Below are positions 47,401 to 55,200 of a DNA stretch of 64,000 bases, one piece after another. How positions within the stretch are numbered: the first letter of the stretch is position 1; every line of letters starts with the position of its first letter. Position numbers and translations under genes: made by a program. Source of the DNA: Paragonimus skrjabini miyazakii (taxonomy: Eukaryota > Platyhelminthes > Trematoda > Plagiorchiida > Troglotrematidae); the NCBI GenBank assembly GCA_014338405.1, contig JTDE01001488.1, forward strand, positions 56,782 through 120,781, given 5' to 3'. The notes beneath the pieces are model-generated. The model was not told where the DNA came from, made no database searches, and saw only the letters and a list, made by a program, of their open reading frames with translations.

Positions 47401-48388
47401 GAGATACGTACCGCAAAAACACTGTCACGTAAACGTACTTTTTGCATTGGAGTTTTGCCTCTTGGGTAATTATTCTTGAGTCAGTACCTTATTCCAATGT
47501 CTACTGTTTCAATCAGAGGAAGTGATACGTACATACTCACACATTCAGCGTTGGATTAGATCGCCTAAAGAATTACTGTCTTACTAGTTATCATTTTGCC
47601 AAAACCTGTAGTAAAGCTCTAACGATGTTACAGAAGTGTTTGCATGAATTTAATGGACAACTAACGTTACTCTTTATTTACAAATTACAACACTTGAATG
47701 TTCCGACGGATATACTATGTGAATGATGTCTGGCAAAACCAAACAGATGCAAAATTAGGGTTTCCTAAATTGAATGTTAACTGTTCCTGATACTAAGTTC
47801 ATCTGAAACCCAAGAACCGCTGCGTTACCAGACATAGCGATTGATGATCACTTAGGTCAGTTAGGAATAATAAACGAGTGTTCGTAGAACTGACAAACGT
47901 GGTGTGTTTACTCTGATAGGAAACTAGCCAGACGGCTCACAAAACGGAAGCGATAGGCTCCACTGATTGATCTGTTACATGTCACCATCCACCAGAGAAT
48001 GATTACTGTCAAAGTTTGTGGCTGTGAATAAGTACCACGCGAATTAGCGAAAGTCAGCCAACACTTCTAACAGCTATGCAACTTTCAATCCGTGATCAGC
48101 TGTTGATTTCGAAAAAAACCAGCATGTTAAATTAGATTAAACTTACGCGTTATTTTTATTGGATATTCGTAGTGAAATCTGATAGTTTTCCTTGGACCAA
48201 TTAGTTGAGGGAACCAGATTGTTTCCGATGATGAAAGACTTCAAATAGATCTCGATAATGACCCTCGAATCGACTGTGGTTTGAAGCAGCAGGAAAATGC
48301 CGAAGATCTGTAAAACAACATAAAGAAATGCGACGCACGGTGAAGTAACGAGACAACATTTGTAATGTAGAAAGTTGGGGACAAGCAC
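5192..48388 (-). CDS. divergent DSL/Notch-ligand-like membrane protein, nine-exon gene model (spans introns)
   Basis: This is a gene model built by eye. In minus-strand order the exons are 48388-48147, 43701-43649, 42949-42884, 41578-41536, 34598-34450, 24102-24014, 15199-15013, 6736-6577 and 5401-5192, giving about 400 codons. Nearly every exon has a pyrimidine-rich acceptor and a GTAAGT- or GTGAGT-like donor. Codon phases agree at every junction except exon 3/4, which is one base off unless a weaker acceptor is used. The domain order is signal peptide, MNNL-like module (residues about 41-185), short DSL-like six-cysteine module (about 192-235), SEA-like juxtamembrane region, one transmembrane helix and a basic stop-transfer with a short tail. 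Notch ligands of this type activate Notch on a neighbouring cell. No EGF repeats were seen; they may be absent or lie in exons I missed between exons 6 and 7. The alternative is two unrelated genes sharing the strand, but phase agreement argues against this. Confidence 0.6.
5402..6576 (-). other. ligand gene intron 8
   Basis: An intron of about 1.2 kb with a GTAAGTAACA donor and TTTTTAG acceptor on the minus strand. No repeat was recognised in it. Confidence 0.55.
6577..6736 (-). CDS. ligand gene exon 8: second half of SEA-like region
   Basis: It is flanked by CCTGTTTTCAG (acceptor) and AGTCCT/GTAAGT (donor). It starts with one base that completes a codon from exon 7 and ends in phase 0, encoding 53 whole codons. 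The start RQMVTVSVGATLAG looks like the second central strand of a SEA domain, and TPMSVRRILVEVSNAG like the helix that follows it. Joined to exon 7, the hairpin reads LADG/RQMVTVSV, where self-cleaving SEA domains have G-S-V-V-V. The Ser is Arg here, so autoproteolysis is not expected. The opposite strand is also open, but it lacks a donor at the matching end. Confidence 0.65.
6737..15012 (-). other. ligand gene intron 7, with a gypsy relic
   Basis: An intron of about 8.3 kb. It holds a decayed Ty3/gypsy element on the opposite strand (about 8745-11470). From 11.7 to 12.4 kb the plus strand has blocks that look exon-like (11784-12083, and 12098-12320 ending in GAG/GTAACT). I recognise no product for them and did not call a gene. 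The sequence at 12.7-15.0 kb and 6.8-8.7 kb shows nothing I can support. Confidence 0.5.
8745..11470 (+). mobile_element. decayed Ty3/gypsy retrotransposon pol
   Basis: Motifs occur in the canonical order on the plus strand, in changing frames. A protease-like YIVDYKAETSVIVPAAN lies at about 8758-8808, with the catalytic DTG changed to DYK. An RT start DDYRLTLNKRLSRPTT follows at about 9315. The RT core frame 9560-9853 has YQDDGIVF, normally YxDDI(V/I)F, then KCAFGTTEVKFHGF. The block normally reading NFYRRFIP is split by a frameshift at about 10195-10250. An RNase H-like NGRDVV...SDNRLLIFSL lies at about 10480-10550. Weak integrase-like and C-terminal text runs to 11468, with IVHQRHLSWL near 11310. 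The spacing is too short for a complete element, so internal parts are deleted. I could not find LTRs. It is antisense to the ligand gene. Confidence 0.65.
15013..15199 (-). CDS. ligand gene exon 7: end of DSL-like module and first half of SEA-like region
   Basis: The acceptor is TTATATTTTAG and the donor GATGG/GTAAGC. The exon starts with two bases that complete a codon and ends with two, leaving 61 whole codons. The leading PCVVF and AMVC supply the fifth and sixth cysteines of the DSL-like module. Then come a helix-like EDALRIAVDSYLNLRFF, an N-glycosylation sequon (NST) and the strand FEVSEVKLADG. That order, helix then strand then Gly, fits the front half of a SEA domain and continues in phase into exon 8. 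This is one of the clearest exons in the window. Confidence 0.7.
17035..18690 (+). mobile_element. RTE-like LINE, 3' half, decayed
   Basis: The reverse transcriptase of a non-LTR retrotransposon can be followed through many frame changes. A GPD-type block (ADPDDLVPAFSRKGGEALIQ) lies at about 17090-17160. ENHRGVSFTPVITRILACII and EEQIWFHPGQGCIGHIF follow at 17260-17410. The best frame is 17553-17981, with SGVRQGCSLSTFLFNF (normally SGVRQGCxLSPFLF) and DFVHADHNVLLF, where the catalytic Y/FADD is degraded to HADH. A YGSET-like block lies near 18140. The 3' tail (18560-18690) recurs at the right edge of the window (63871-64000), which marks it as the 3' UTR of a dispersed family. It is antisense to the ligand gene and inactive. 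Confidence 0.75.
19020..19730 (+). mobile_element. non-LTR retrotransposon RT relic
   Basis: The frame 19285-19566 has a QGSxxGPLLF-like stretch (GTQDSHKAHSQFLFVNDLLL) followed by NYANDITI, a degraded YADD(I/T) catalytic box, then SPLSNNFFSDSQDDFRKL. The preceding frame (19020-19340) probably holds the decayed palm upstream. It is a different family from the LINE at 17-18.7 kb. The 3' end overlaps the left arm of the inverted repeat that starts near 19610. Confidence 0.5.
19610..21247. repeat. inverted repeat, arms of about 260 bases, 1.1-kb spacer
   Basis: The left arm 19610-19879 matches the reverse complement of 20993-21247. The best-conserved part is about 40 bases identical or nearly so (ATCTTCGACAACAGCATACG and the adjoining GTCACTTCGAGATGTCAT). 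Both arms also share AATAATAAAAACTC-like and GTGCCCTGAGG-like ends. The spacer (19880-20992) holds a 99-codon open frame (20361-20660) with no recognised motif. It is probably a foldback transposon, or two opposed copies of one repeat. Confidence 0.7.
24014..24102 (-). CDS. ligand gene exon 6: DSL-like core
   Basis: The acceptor is CATTTATTTAG and the donor ACAG/GTGAGT. The exon has one completing base, 29 codons and one leftover base. It encodes LNFFVRWYCEHEFYG, then MNCDRHCNEFECDT. This matches the diagnostic front of the DSL domain of Delta, Serrate/Jagged and LAG-2, which reads xYxVRVxC-x8-C-x3-C with YG before the second Cys. The third-to-fourth Cys spacing is 4 residues, against about 11 in canonical DSL domains, so this is a shortened or divergent DSL. 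Joined to exon 5, the expected Trp upstream (GWRQF) is present. Confidence 0.75.
24693..24835 (-). CDS. possible alternative first exon of the ligand gene
   Basis: The ATG is at 24835. The frame encodes MWNSLLYSAIILLIISAIIS and then SLGIAHRKL, a good signal-peptide shape, and ends FYC plus two bases at a TAG/GTGTGC donor. Those two leftover bases (AG) equal the ones left by exon 5, so it would splice in frame to exon 6 and give a short isoform with a signal peptide placed directly before the DSL-like core. The donor is only moderate and no promoter was identified, so it may be chance. Confidence 0.3.
28560..28700 (-). mobile_element. non-LTR RT relic
   Basis: The minus strand carries CCLLDFNNAFDTFGRNSL, matching RT motif A (LDFxxAFDTVxRxxL) of LINE-type reverse transcriptases. 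The flanks are too decayed to assign a family. Confidence 0.4.
30287..30440 (-). mobile_element. tRNA-derived SINE, copy 1
   Basis: Read on the minus strand, 30315-30394 forms a tRNA-like unit with a GGCTTCA acceptor, box A (TAGCTCAGTTGATACAG) and a perfect box B (GGTTCGAATCC). The anticodon arm does not fold correctly, so it is a SINE head and not a tRNA gene. Shared flanks with copy 2 (39603-39752) run from the 5' leader GAGTCCAAATGTGAAATTT to the tail TTGGGTCTCATCTA. A 200-codon open frame spanning it (30106-30708) is a by-product of the repeat. Confidence 0.8.
34450..34598 (-). CDS. ligand gene exon 5: end of MNNL-like module, approach to DSL
   Basis: The acceptor is TATGTACCTTCACAG and the donor GCAAG/GTATGT. 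It starts in phase 0 and leaves two bases. It encodes NTSHDFQVTVTSIHA, where Notch ligands have the C2-like strand TFSLIIEAWHA, and ends NAGWRQFSVINGGA. The Trp takes the place of the conserved W at the start of the DSL region. An N-glycosylation sequon (NTS) is at its front. The junction with exon 6 yields Ser and then LNFFVRWYC in frame. Confidence 0.7.
34858..35020 (+). mobile_element. hammerhead-SINE family, copy B, truncated
   Basis: The left part (34858-34925) is the inverted complement of the right terminal arm of copy C (39220-39292), with matching GAGTAGTCGGGG and GTTGAACATCAC blocks. It is followed by the shared CTCGGTCGTGCCTAACG and a tRNA-like head at about 34946-35015, with box A (TGGCGCAGTGG). 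The hammerhead and right arm are missing. This copy preserves the outer end of the left arm best. Confidence 0.7.
35700..36078 (-). other. unclassified open stretch next to the gap
   Basis: The minus-strand frame is open from the gap down to a stop at 35698. It is GC-richer than its surroundings and encodes text such as RQDNVLQAGVSVRVF. It may be the 3' part of the RTE-like LINE, but I do not recognise it. Confidence 0.3.
36079..36441. other. assembly gap (363 N)
   Basis: A run of 363 undetermined bases inside a LINE. Open frames across it are artefacts. Confidence 1.
36442..38380 (-). mobile_element. RTE-like LINE, endonuclease end plus reverse transcriptase, decayed
   Basis: Read from 38380 downward, the end of the apurinic-type endonuclease shows FWSNHLDSDHAVVRARF near 38250. 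A linker with RRSIPPGS and RRELNRKVTESLR lies near 37900-38000. The RT start LLKRNKAHGPDHLSPSLFKG is at about 37530-37590. The best frame (36742-37392) has FDLVGRNVFWN, SSGVRQGCPVSHFLFN and an intact catalytic YADDIVLVSP. Post-RT text ILLYGSET and AVFVHHFLRKLAHIK follows up to the gap. Frameshifts separate the blocks, so it is inactive. It belongs to the same superfamily as the element at 17-18.7 kb but is a younger or different family. It lies in the same sense as the ligand gene, within intron 4. Confidence 0.8.
38944..39292 (+). mobile_element. hammerhead SINE with inverted terminal arms, copy C (most complete)
   Basis: The left arm (38944-39027) is the inverted complement of the right-arm sequence seen in this family (best matched by copy A 1366-1436 and by 39180-39255 here). 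Between the arms lie a tRNA-like head (about 39061-39125; box A TGGCGCAGTGG, box B AGTTCTAATCC) and a hammerhead core (39138-39188). The core has stem II GCTCTAATGAGAGC, an intact GAAA, the tiny stem III ACTCGAGT and the cleavage triplet GTC. The first base of CUGACGA is A, which should abolish or cripple cleavage. The whole unit could fold back on itself. Confidence 0.75.
39603..39752 (-). mobile_element. tRNA-derived SINE, copy 2
   Basis: On the minus strand 39631-39711 has a perfect 7-bp acceptor (GGCTTCG/CGAAGCC), D stem GCTC/GAGC, box A (TAGCTCAGCTGGTAGAG) and a 5-bp T stem around TTCGAAT. The anticodon region is 31 bases long, with no proper 5-bp stem and no T33, so a working tRNA is unlikely. 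The leader (CCGAGTCCAAATGTGAAATT) and tail match copy 1 at 30.3 kb. Confidence 0.8.
39835..40018 (+). repeat. dispersed repeat, truncated copy of the 58.2-58.7 kb repeat
   Basis: The plus strand here closely matches the minus strand at about 58300-58540 (for example AACCCAAACATTGTCTATCA and GATTCTGATGATCAA). Frameshifts and small deletions break the open frame that is intact in the 58-kb copy. Confidence 0.75.
40400..41115 (-). mobile_element. CR1-like LINE reverse transcriptase, decayed
   Basis: Motifs in order on the minus strand: DYLDLSKSFGQVTHLTLL (motif A, normally YLDFSKAFDxVxH) near 41030; LLLWLTDYF then FNVKVNRAFS and RVLQGSIL (motif B region) at about 40850-40970; SSLLFADEIKI (normally FADDxKI) at about 40770-40800; LSFNRAKCNVVHLRH at about 40640-40680; and KKANMVLGLLTRLF near 40490. 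Multiple stops and frameshifts are present. It lies in the same sense as the ligand gene and just downstream of exon 4. Confidence 0.7.
41536..41578 (-). CDS. ligand gene exon 4: middle of MNNL-like module
   Basis: A 43-base exon with acceptor AGTTAACAG and donor TATACG/GTAAGC. It ends in phase 0, as exon 5 requires, and encodes RTPSTYTFPRDQYT. Notch ligands have (I/L)xFPFxFxWPGT at this point, just before the strand encoded by exon 5. The strong acceptor leaves the junction with exon 3 one base out of phase. In-frame acceptors inside the adjacent (GTA)n-like tract, 13-19 bases upstream, would restore the frame and add a few residues. A further tiny exon is the alternative. Confidence 0.45.
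42884..42949 (-). CDS. ligand gene exon 3: MNNL-like module
   Basis: The acceptor is TTGCTTTCATTAG and the donor GCAA/GTAAGT. Only one frame is open: HTTCSMLQGSTDFILIAQKYA (20 plus one residues), with two completing bases and one leftover base. Jagged and Delta proteins have C(S/T)FGxxSTPVLGxN at this point, so CSMLQGSTDFIL fits in position and in Cys content. The codon joined with exon 2 is GGA. Confidence 0.5.
43649..43701 (-). CDS. ligand gene exon 2: MNNL-like module
   Basis: The acceptor is GTTTCTTCTGATCTTATCAG. The exon has one completing base, then YVCFKYVPADFWDGPFN and one leftover base at ATG/GTTACA. YVCFKY lines up with the hallmark F-R-V-C-L-K-H of MNNL domains. The donor is weak. 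A nearby alternative (GATT/GTATCT, exon end 43637) would create a stop with exon 3 and is disfavoured. The plus strand is also open here (43605-43796). Confidence 0.45.
44918..45483. repeat. foldback element, 228-base inverted arms
   Basis: The left arm 44918-45146 pairs with the right arm 45256-45483 (roughly nine of ten bases by eye), around a 109-base spacer. Both outer ends read GTCAATTTTGCAAACAGCTG on their own strand. The arms have no coding content; the open frames at 45008-45232 and on the opposite strand are palindrome artefacts. It lies in ligand-gene intron 1. It is probably a MITE-like or foldback transposon. Confidence 0.85.
45690..47000 (-). mobile_element. decayed Ty3/gypsy retrotransposon, RT-RNase H-integrase part
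   Basis: Read from high to low coordinates on the minus strand, the end of RT/start of RNase H has FDVCDIRTSTVLSQRS near 46630 (normally DxxASDxGxGAVLSQ). RNase H-like text GKEYLAIIGVIKFEGLY follows near 46510-46560. An integrase zinc-finger side lies upstream of RCMDIFGPLPTIPGRNCYIL, at about 45830-45890, which matches the integrase start (xVDIxGPLPxxxxGNxYIL). Stops and frameshifts lie throughout, and LTRs were not found. It lies in ligand-gene intron 1, in the same sense. Confidence 0.6.
48147..48388 (-). CDS. ligand gene exon 1: signal peptide and first MNNL strand
   Basis: The ATG at 48388 opens a frame running to the donor AACGC/GTAAGT, with 80 codons and two leftover bases. The hydrophobic stretch VAFLYVVLQIFGIFLLLQ (residues about 19-36) is a long signal peptide or anchor. 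After a likely cleavage near TTVDS, SRVIIEIYLKSFIIGNNL resembles the first strand of Notch-ligand N-terminal domains (GxFELxLxxFxNxxG). One N-glycosylation sequon (NWS) follows. A strong internal acceptor (GTTGTTTTACAG at 48308) allows a shorter exon in the same frame with an upstream first exon. Confidence 0.5.
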
Positions 48389-51300
48389 TGATCACTGTAT
48401 GAATGATTCACAGATGATTTCCTCTGCCACTCACAGTTCAATCGACACTTCGTCCATGATTAAGATATTGTCACCATTTTTTTATCGTATTGATACGTGG
48501 CTATTTACTAAGTAAGATCTCTGACATCGGTCTGCAACTTATTCTTCCACTCGACGCACACGTCCCAGGTACTTGGACTGACCTGATGTCAAGGTATACA
48601 ACCAGAAAGACTTAGTGAGCGTGGGAACATAGTGGCGCGTGTGCGTGCATAGCTTATGCGGATCAACCAACAAGTTGTGCACGGTCTATCCGCGTCGAAC
48701 AATCGGGCCAGGACACCTAAAGAACGTAGTGTGTGTTCTCGTTCCACGTGAGCTTTTGGGATTTGAAATGAATAGAAACGGTTAAAGAAACCACTGTTAT
48801 TATTTAACTAACGACGAACGCAAGGCAAAATCGAGTAGAAAAAGTGATAGTACAATGGGAAGCTAGTGAACAAATCCTGAACAGATTCTTCTTTGCCTAA
48901 CTGGCTTAAACAATGTTTGAACCGACAATGTCTAAGATAAAGACGCACATTCTAGTCACGTGACCCAGTTGCAAAACTAGGGGCGTTATAAAGTAACCGT
49001 TATTGAATAACTGATTATGGCTGTGTAGATAATTGTCCTTACGTTTATTAGTTATACGCAGTAGGCAAACGAGACATTCCCGATGATGGGATTGAAAGTT
49101 ACTTTCAATGGTATAGGATGGGGGATGATGAGAAAGAAGAAGCTATAAAAACTCCTAAATTTCCCGCTGCGCCACGCCTCAATCAAAAGCACTGAGATCA
49201 GCTGCCGATGAAGTAGTTACTCGCGCCTAGGAGTGGTCATCATATGACGTCCAAGGAAATACGGCTGACTAAAATTTCGTCTCATTCAGCATTTGGATGA
49301 CAGAAGATGGAATCGCTTCAGGTAACCACAAAAACTTGCATATCACTGTTCGACGGTTGCTATTAATAACTTCAGGCTAGATCAACAACAGTTAACTGGC
49401 TGTAATCATTGTGTGCTGGACTTGCTTTCCGTTTCCGGCAGCTTAGATGGTTGAGAAAAATTGACGCACGCTAACCCGATAAAATAATGTCTCACGGTCA
49501 ACTCTGTCTGGAAGAAACCGCTTGGGGTTTTTCTCAAGAGGCACGCCGATATCAATTAGAACTACTACGGTGGATTGGTTAAGCTTTAATTGGCAGTGTA
49601 AAATCTACCCTCTGAATCGACCGATTTAAAACGGTGTACTAATTGCGAAACTTTAAACTGACGTTCATTATCAGTGGAGATATCACATTATACTAAAAAC
49701 TGGTTGACCCAAGAATCTGAATGTACGAGTTTGATTACTAAATTTGCGAGTCTACATGTGTACGACTGTATTGCATACTTTGTCAGGTTTACTTGGCTAG
49801 ACCGTGCATGAAAAGACGATGACTTACGTCATGTCCGCGTTGTATCACTTAACACTCCCAAATCCGTTACAGTTATTCTGAACTGTGCTGTAAGTGTTAA
49901 TAAACATAAAGATTTCATGTAGTGAGTGAAGACTTCAAACCTAATTTTCTCCTTTTCACGTTCAACCAACATTTGTGGAACAATATGTTACTGACTTCTC
50001 AATAAAAATCTCACTATACACTTACAAGCTAAATTCATGTATCATGAAAAGTAACGGAAGTCGCTTTTGATCTGTTGAACAGCAAGCCATGAAAAGTGAC
50101 ATTCACGATCCATCGTCGAGTACTGGCTGATGCGTTGTCCGAATGTTGACATGCCATGCGCATCACACAATACCACAGACTTCAACTAGTGAACCAAGTG
50201 TCACCTACCAGTTGTTGGTTAACAGAACATCTTGTGTTGTACAGTAACTGATGGTCATTAGTATTATTGTCATGAGGTTTATTGGATTGTTTTAAATGTA
50301 AAGATATCCATATCCAGTTAAACAAGAACTACTGGTATGCGTAGTCCAATACACTCGAATATCCGTTAGCTATAACTCTGAAGTTTTAGACAGAGATGAC
50401 AGCCGCACTTGCAAACTTGCACTCAAGATGCTGTGCAAACAAACAGTAAGACAATCAGTCATTGTTCACTAGTTTAACAAAATTGTCAGCGTTCATCACA
50501 GCTGAGATCTCTTTAGGTCACGACGATAAATCAGGCAGGATACACTGAACCTAAATTGCTTCTACTCCTGCTCGTCCTGTCGGTCACAAATAGAAAGACT
50601 GTCGAAGTCAACTGTCATTAAAACCACAAACACATCAACGGGAAACAAACAATAAGCGATGATAAAAATGCAATTTGCAAGTCACTTCTAAATAGAACAA
50701 TTAATCATTCTGAAGCGCACATAAAGTGATCGAAGTCATCGAGGAGGTTGTATCATTTTTAAACGCTTTCAATTTTACTGATCAAGAAATGAGTTTATAT
50801 GACATACTGACCGTGTACTCTAAGCACCGTAGTAACCAGAAAACAACACGATGATCAATCATGCACAATAGAGAAATCCTCAGACAACGTTTTGTTAAAC
50901 AAGGTAGAAGCAAAACGATAATTATTTTCCCCCATACACAATGTATATACAATATAAGATAGATATCAATTAGGTTAAAAAGCGAACAAAACTTAAGTCA
51001 ACCGTGGTTCACTAATACTTTTTCAGTTGGAAACCTTTCGTATGGATAGTAGGATAGGTAAAATCTGTGTTAAACCATCTGAGATTGTATTACTGATAAG
51101 TAGCTCACAGTTGACCCAACTGAGAATGTCAAGGATGTGAACGGATTTAGTAGTTCAGGTTGGTGAAATTCAAAATCAGTTTTTGTTGTTTAATCACCAA
51201 ATGGAATGACTTGAGATTTCGACATTTTTATATGGCATATTAGATGGTTTATTGCAGAAGTCAGAGGAAATGGGAATGTATACATATATATTAGTTTCGT

Positions 51301-51399
51301 CCAGCAGTTTGTGCAGTGCAACGTGCAAACTTATAGAGTGAGAGTGTAAGCAAAGTGTTTTTGAAATACCACTATACTCAAATCACTGAAGCTGCCCTA
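48389..51399. other. no gene recognised; probable 5' flank of the ligand gene
   Basis: About 3 kb with only short unsupported frames and no clear repeat. The promoter of the minus-strand gene should lie at the left end of this stretch if exon 1 is correct. I see no decisive TATA or initiator. Confidence 0.45.
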
Positions 51400-52200
51400 C
51401 GACGATGTCACAAAACTGGCGAGTTCTAGAGTTCCTGGAAAATGCGACAGCCTTACAGAACGATTTGAGTTGTCCAACCCAGTGGTTTATCAAAACTAAT
51501 TTGCCGTTCAGTGTCAACAAATGTAAATTCATGCGCATTCATCATCAAAATCATGCTGACTACCACCTTGGCTACACTGAGCTAATTGCGTCAGCATGTG
51601 AACGAGACCTAGAGACCATAGTGGCAGACAGTTTCAATCTGTCCACATATTTTGCAGCCATGGTTGAAAAGGCATAAATAGCCCCGAATCTTCTAGGAGG
51701 AGTTTGGGAAACTTTCTGCCATGAAGTCTTTCCATCTAAGTTCGCCCCCATAAACAACCCACATCTGGAAACGAAAATACAAGCCTGACATGCTTACCTC
51801 AAAAAGATTGATACTTATTGAAAGGGTTCAGAAACAGGCCACCAAGAGAATTAAGAAGTTCGGGAAAATTCCTTACCCAGGAAGACTAACAGAATTAGGC
51901 CAATTTAAAGAAACCTCAGAAGAGACCTAATTCTCACCTGCAAAATACTCTAAACCCCGGGTCGTCCATTGGTAAATCTCCTCCTGTTAAATAAAGACGA
52001 ACGTTTAATTGGTTACTCACTGTAATTGAATGGTGGAATAGGCAGCTAGTTTCATAGAGAGAAACTGCTTCATACTTAAGATTTGTTCCCACTGGAACAA
52101 ATTGCTCAACCCTATGGTCATGGCTGAATCGGTTAGAAGTTTTAAAACATTACTTGATGGGCACATACGTGAGAGACAACATACACTACAAGTTCCCTAA
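51400..52200 (+). mobile_element. CR1-like LINE, 3' part of reverse transcriptase
   Basis: The frame 51405-51677 reads NATALQNDLSCPTQWF, VNKCKFMRIHHQNHADYHLG and CERDLETIVADS, the conserved region after the catalytic box of CR1-type RTs (xALQxDLxxLxxWs...KCKxMxxxx...ERDLGVxxxxx). Further frames give LIERVQKQATKRIKKF near 51820 and NKLLNPMVMAESVRSFKTLLD near 52100, the usual C-terminal end (RxFFSxRxxxxWNxLPxxVVxAxSVxxFKxxLD). Many stops are present. The catalytic box and everything 5' of it are missing. Confidence 0.75.
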
Positions 52201-55200
52201 CCGTCACTCTAGTTCAGTCTCACAGGTCAGTAACCATATCTTACGAAATGTTGATTCACCTTGCTTTAATGTTCCTTGTCGAACTGCTTGCAGTCAGCAG
52301 CTTCACTGAAGTTTCCTTTTATTAATTCCCATTCACCTTTTTTCATACCTATAAAGTGTCTAAAACAATTTTTCATCGACCAGCACAGAGACAGAAACGT
52401 GCAAGCAAATATTATTCTCCGTCCTGTAATAACATGTGAATCTATATAGGTAAATCATATGCGAAATTGAAAGAAAATTGGCTACAGAAGTAGCAGTGAA
52501 TGTTAAAATCGCCAATGTTGTTATTTTGTTCATCACTGCTACCATAACTAACAACATTTACGCCACCTCGTTTTATAAGCGATTCTAATCACTTCCAGTG
52601 TTGTCACACAACAAAATTCCCTTGCAAGAGAATGTCGTATTGATTTCATTCAAGCAGGCTGCACATAGCTGGACTCGGCCTGAGCCGATCTAACCCATTC
52701 GCACAATACAACGGTGAGGATGTGATATATATATATATATATATATATATAACTCATTGCTTGCCCTTTTAATACTCTAAATATATATACATTAATGACA
52801 GTGAGAGTAGTAATTATCACAAATGCTTTTCCCTATAAATATTCGTATTACCTGGAGAACGAATGGTTCAGTATCAATCTTGGTTTACCATAGACCCAAT
52901 TTCGGTGATTAACACGTTCATTTCAATGGGGCATTAAAAACTAATCTGTAAGTTTTTGAAAGAGAAACTCCTTGCGCACTTGTGATGCTAAGGCTAAATA
53001 TCTTTGTTAATTACAATACCAAAGAAAGAATGTCCACATGTTGCTGTACGACAGACGTGAAGTATAGCCAAAGTTGTGTTAATAAATTTCAATACGGGCT
53101 ACATTCCACCCGCAATTCTAAAACCTCATCCTCAGTTGTTGCGACAGGTACGCTGAGATTTTGATGCCTACCTTCAAATTTTCCGAAAGATGTTTACCAG
53201 TTTGGTTTCGCTGGGATAGCAGTTACAATAAGTGATTTGTAAATGGTATTGTTCAGTGCAGTTTCACAGCTAACTCATGTCTATCTCTTTCCAACCTCCT
53301 ATTCTGTGGAACGTAATCGATAATGAACAAAGAAATACACCGTCCGTAAATCACCCGCTGCTTCAGCTAAGTTTAGTTTGTGGAAGTATTCACCTGCAAT
53401 AATAACTTTATACATACATGATACTAGTATTTGTTTCTGGTTTTCCTTCATATATGCAGTCAAATAAATAGTTTCTATGAGCCAAAATGGTCCTACTTGA
53501 CACAAATGGTATGGTTTGCATCTTCAGAAGAAGAAGTGAAAAATGTCGGGATAGTAGTATGAAATGTAACTGTTCCTAAAATTGTCCTAAATCCTGTTGA
53601 AACGATCCAAGTTTTCATAATCCAACAACAGAAAGTAGATGTTGTAGCTTTGAAAAACTAGTCCACATGGGAAAGTTGTTCAAGATTGCCAAGGAAAATG
53701 TTCCAAAGTTCATGATGTTCTTTGTCAGTGAAGTTCTTGTCTGAGTGTGAGAATAAAGCTCAAATGGACTCAGCAGGAAACATCCTCGGACATATTATAT
53801 ACGAGTAAGCAAACCTATTGAGCGACTGTTTTCCCTTTCTATGCCACATACCTTAAGGTACCACTTGGTAGTAAACCGAACAGAAACCTTGGTATGCATC
53901 ATAAACTGGGACTGGTCAATTGTCACTCTCAAAATTAAAACTCGCAGTTAGTCCGCTAGTTGTCATGCAATCAATACGAGTTGCCAAGTAAACAAACATA
54001 AGCAGAAAGCAACAGCTTGAAAGTAAATAAAAAGGCACTTCAGTCACAGGGGCAAAAAAATATACACTAAAGATGTCCTCCAATCTTTAACAAGCTGTCA
54101 ATTCGTTAGGTAATCGACTGTGTCCGAATACGTTTGACCCATTAGTTATGCTATTTTCAAGTATGAATACAATTAGGCTTTTGCATGTGATTTATCGTAT
54201 TCCACTTTGTCTGGTTCCGCTTGGCAAAGGTATCGAATAAGACCTATAATCAATAACTTTCTCAGGTTTGACAAGACTGAATATGAAATCCCCATGAGAC
54301 CTGTTCAGATAAATGAGGCACAAATATGTGCTTTGAAATAATCTCTCTTTGTCAACAATAGATTTGCCGGTAGAAATGGACGGTTTGATAAATTAAAAAG
54401 TGATATCTTCAAGTTCAGTGCTTTCCATATTTATAAGACAACTCACGAATCCGGCAGTACCCAGATCGTTATAAGTCAGTAGTCAGCAGAATCAAGTGTG
54501 CATCATTCAATAGTTTATTTTTGTGTACGAAACGTGAGAAAACAACTTTATAACAGTGTCAATTTAATGCACACAATTTAGGAAGCCGTGTGCACTGTTT
54601 ACGGATGAAGGAGGCTGGACACAAGACACTGTTCCTTCAGGTAACTATGCCAGCCGGGAACAATGTTCTACTCACCAGTTCCTTAAAACACCGTGGTCAT
54701 TTGACACCACGAAAGTCAGATTTACACAGTCTTTGGTTATATGGTATGGTCCCATTGACACTAGCTCTGACGAGCTAACTCGGAATTGCTAATCGCTGGT
54801 TGGAGGCAATTCAGTATGCTGGGCGCGTGCCAACTCTGTCGGTGTTCTAGGTCAAGCGAACAAACAGTGACATGAAAGCATGGCGGGCTTTAGATTGGCG
54901 TCACTCCGTGAAGAACTGTTTATTGGATTCACTTCATAAACGACCGAAAATCAAACTCCAGGTCCCTGAGGTTGAAACGGGTGCAAACTGGCGTCCAAGC
55001 GATTGACAGAGCTTAGGCAAGTAACACAATTCAATTGTTGTTGTGGTTTGGTTGCACTTTATTGGTCAGAATAAACACAGGTTAGTTCAGGATGCCAGTT
55101 TGACCTGATTCAGGCCACAAAGATTTGAAACTGAAATGATATCTTTTCACATAATGTATTCATACACTCGCATTGTGAGGAAGGCTTGTAGTTGTTCACA

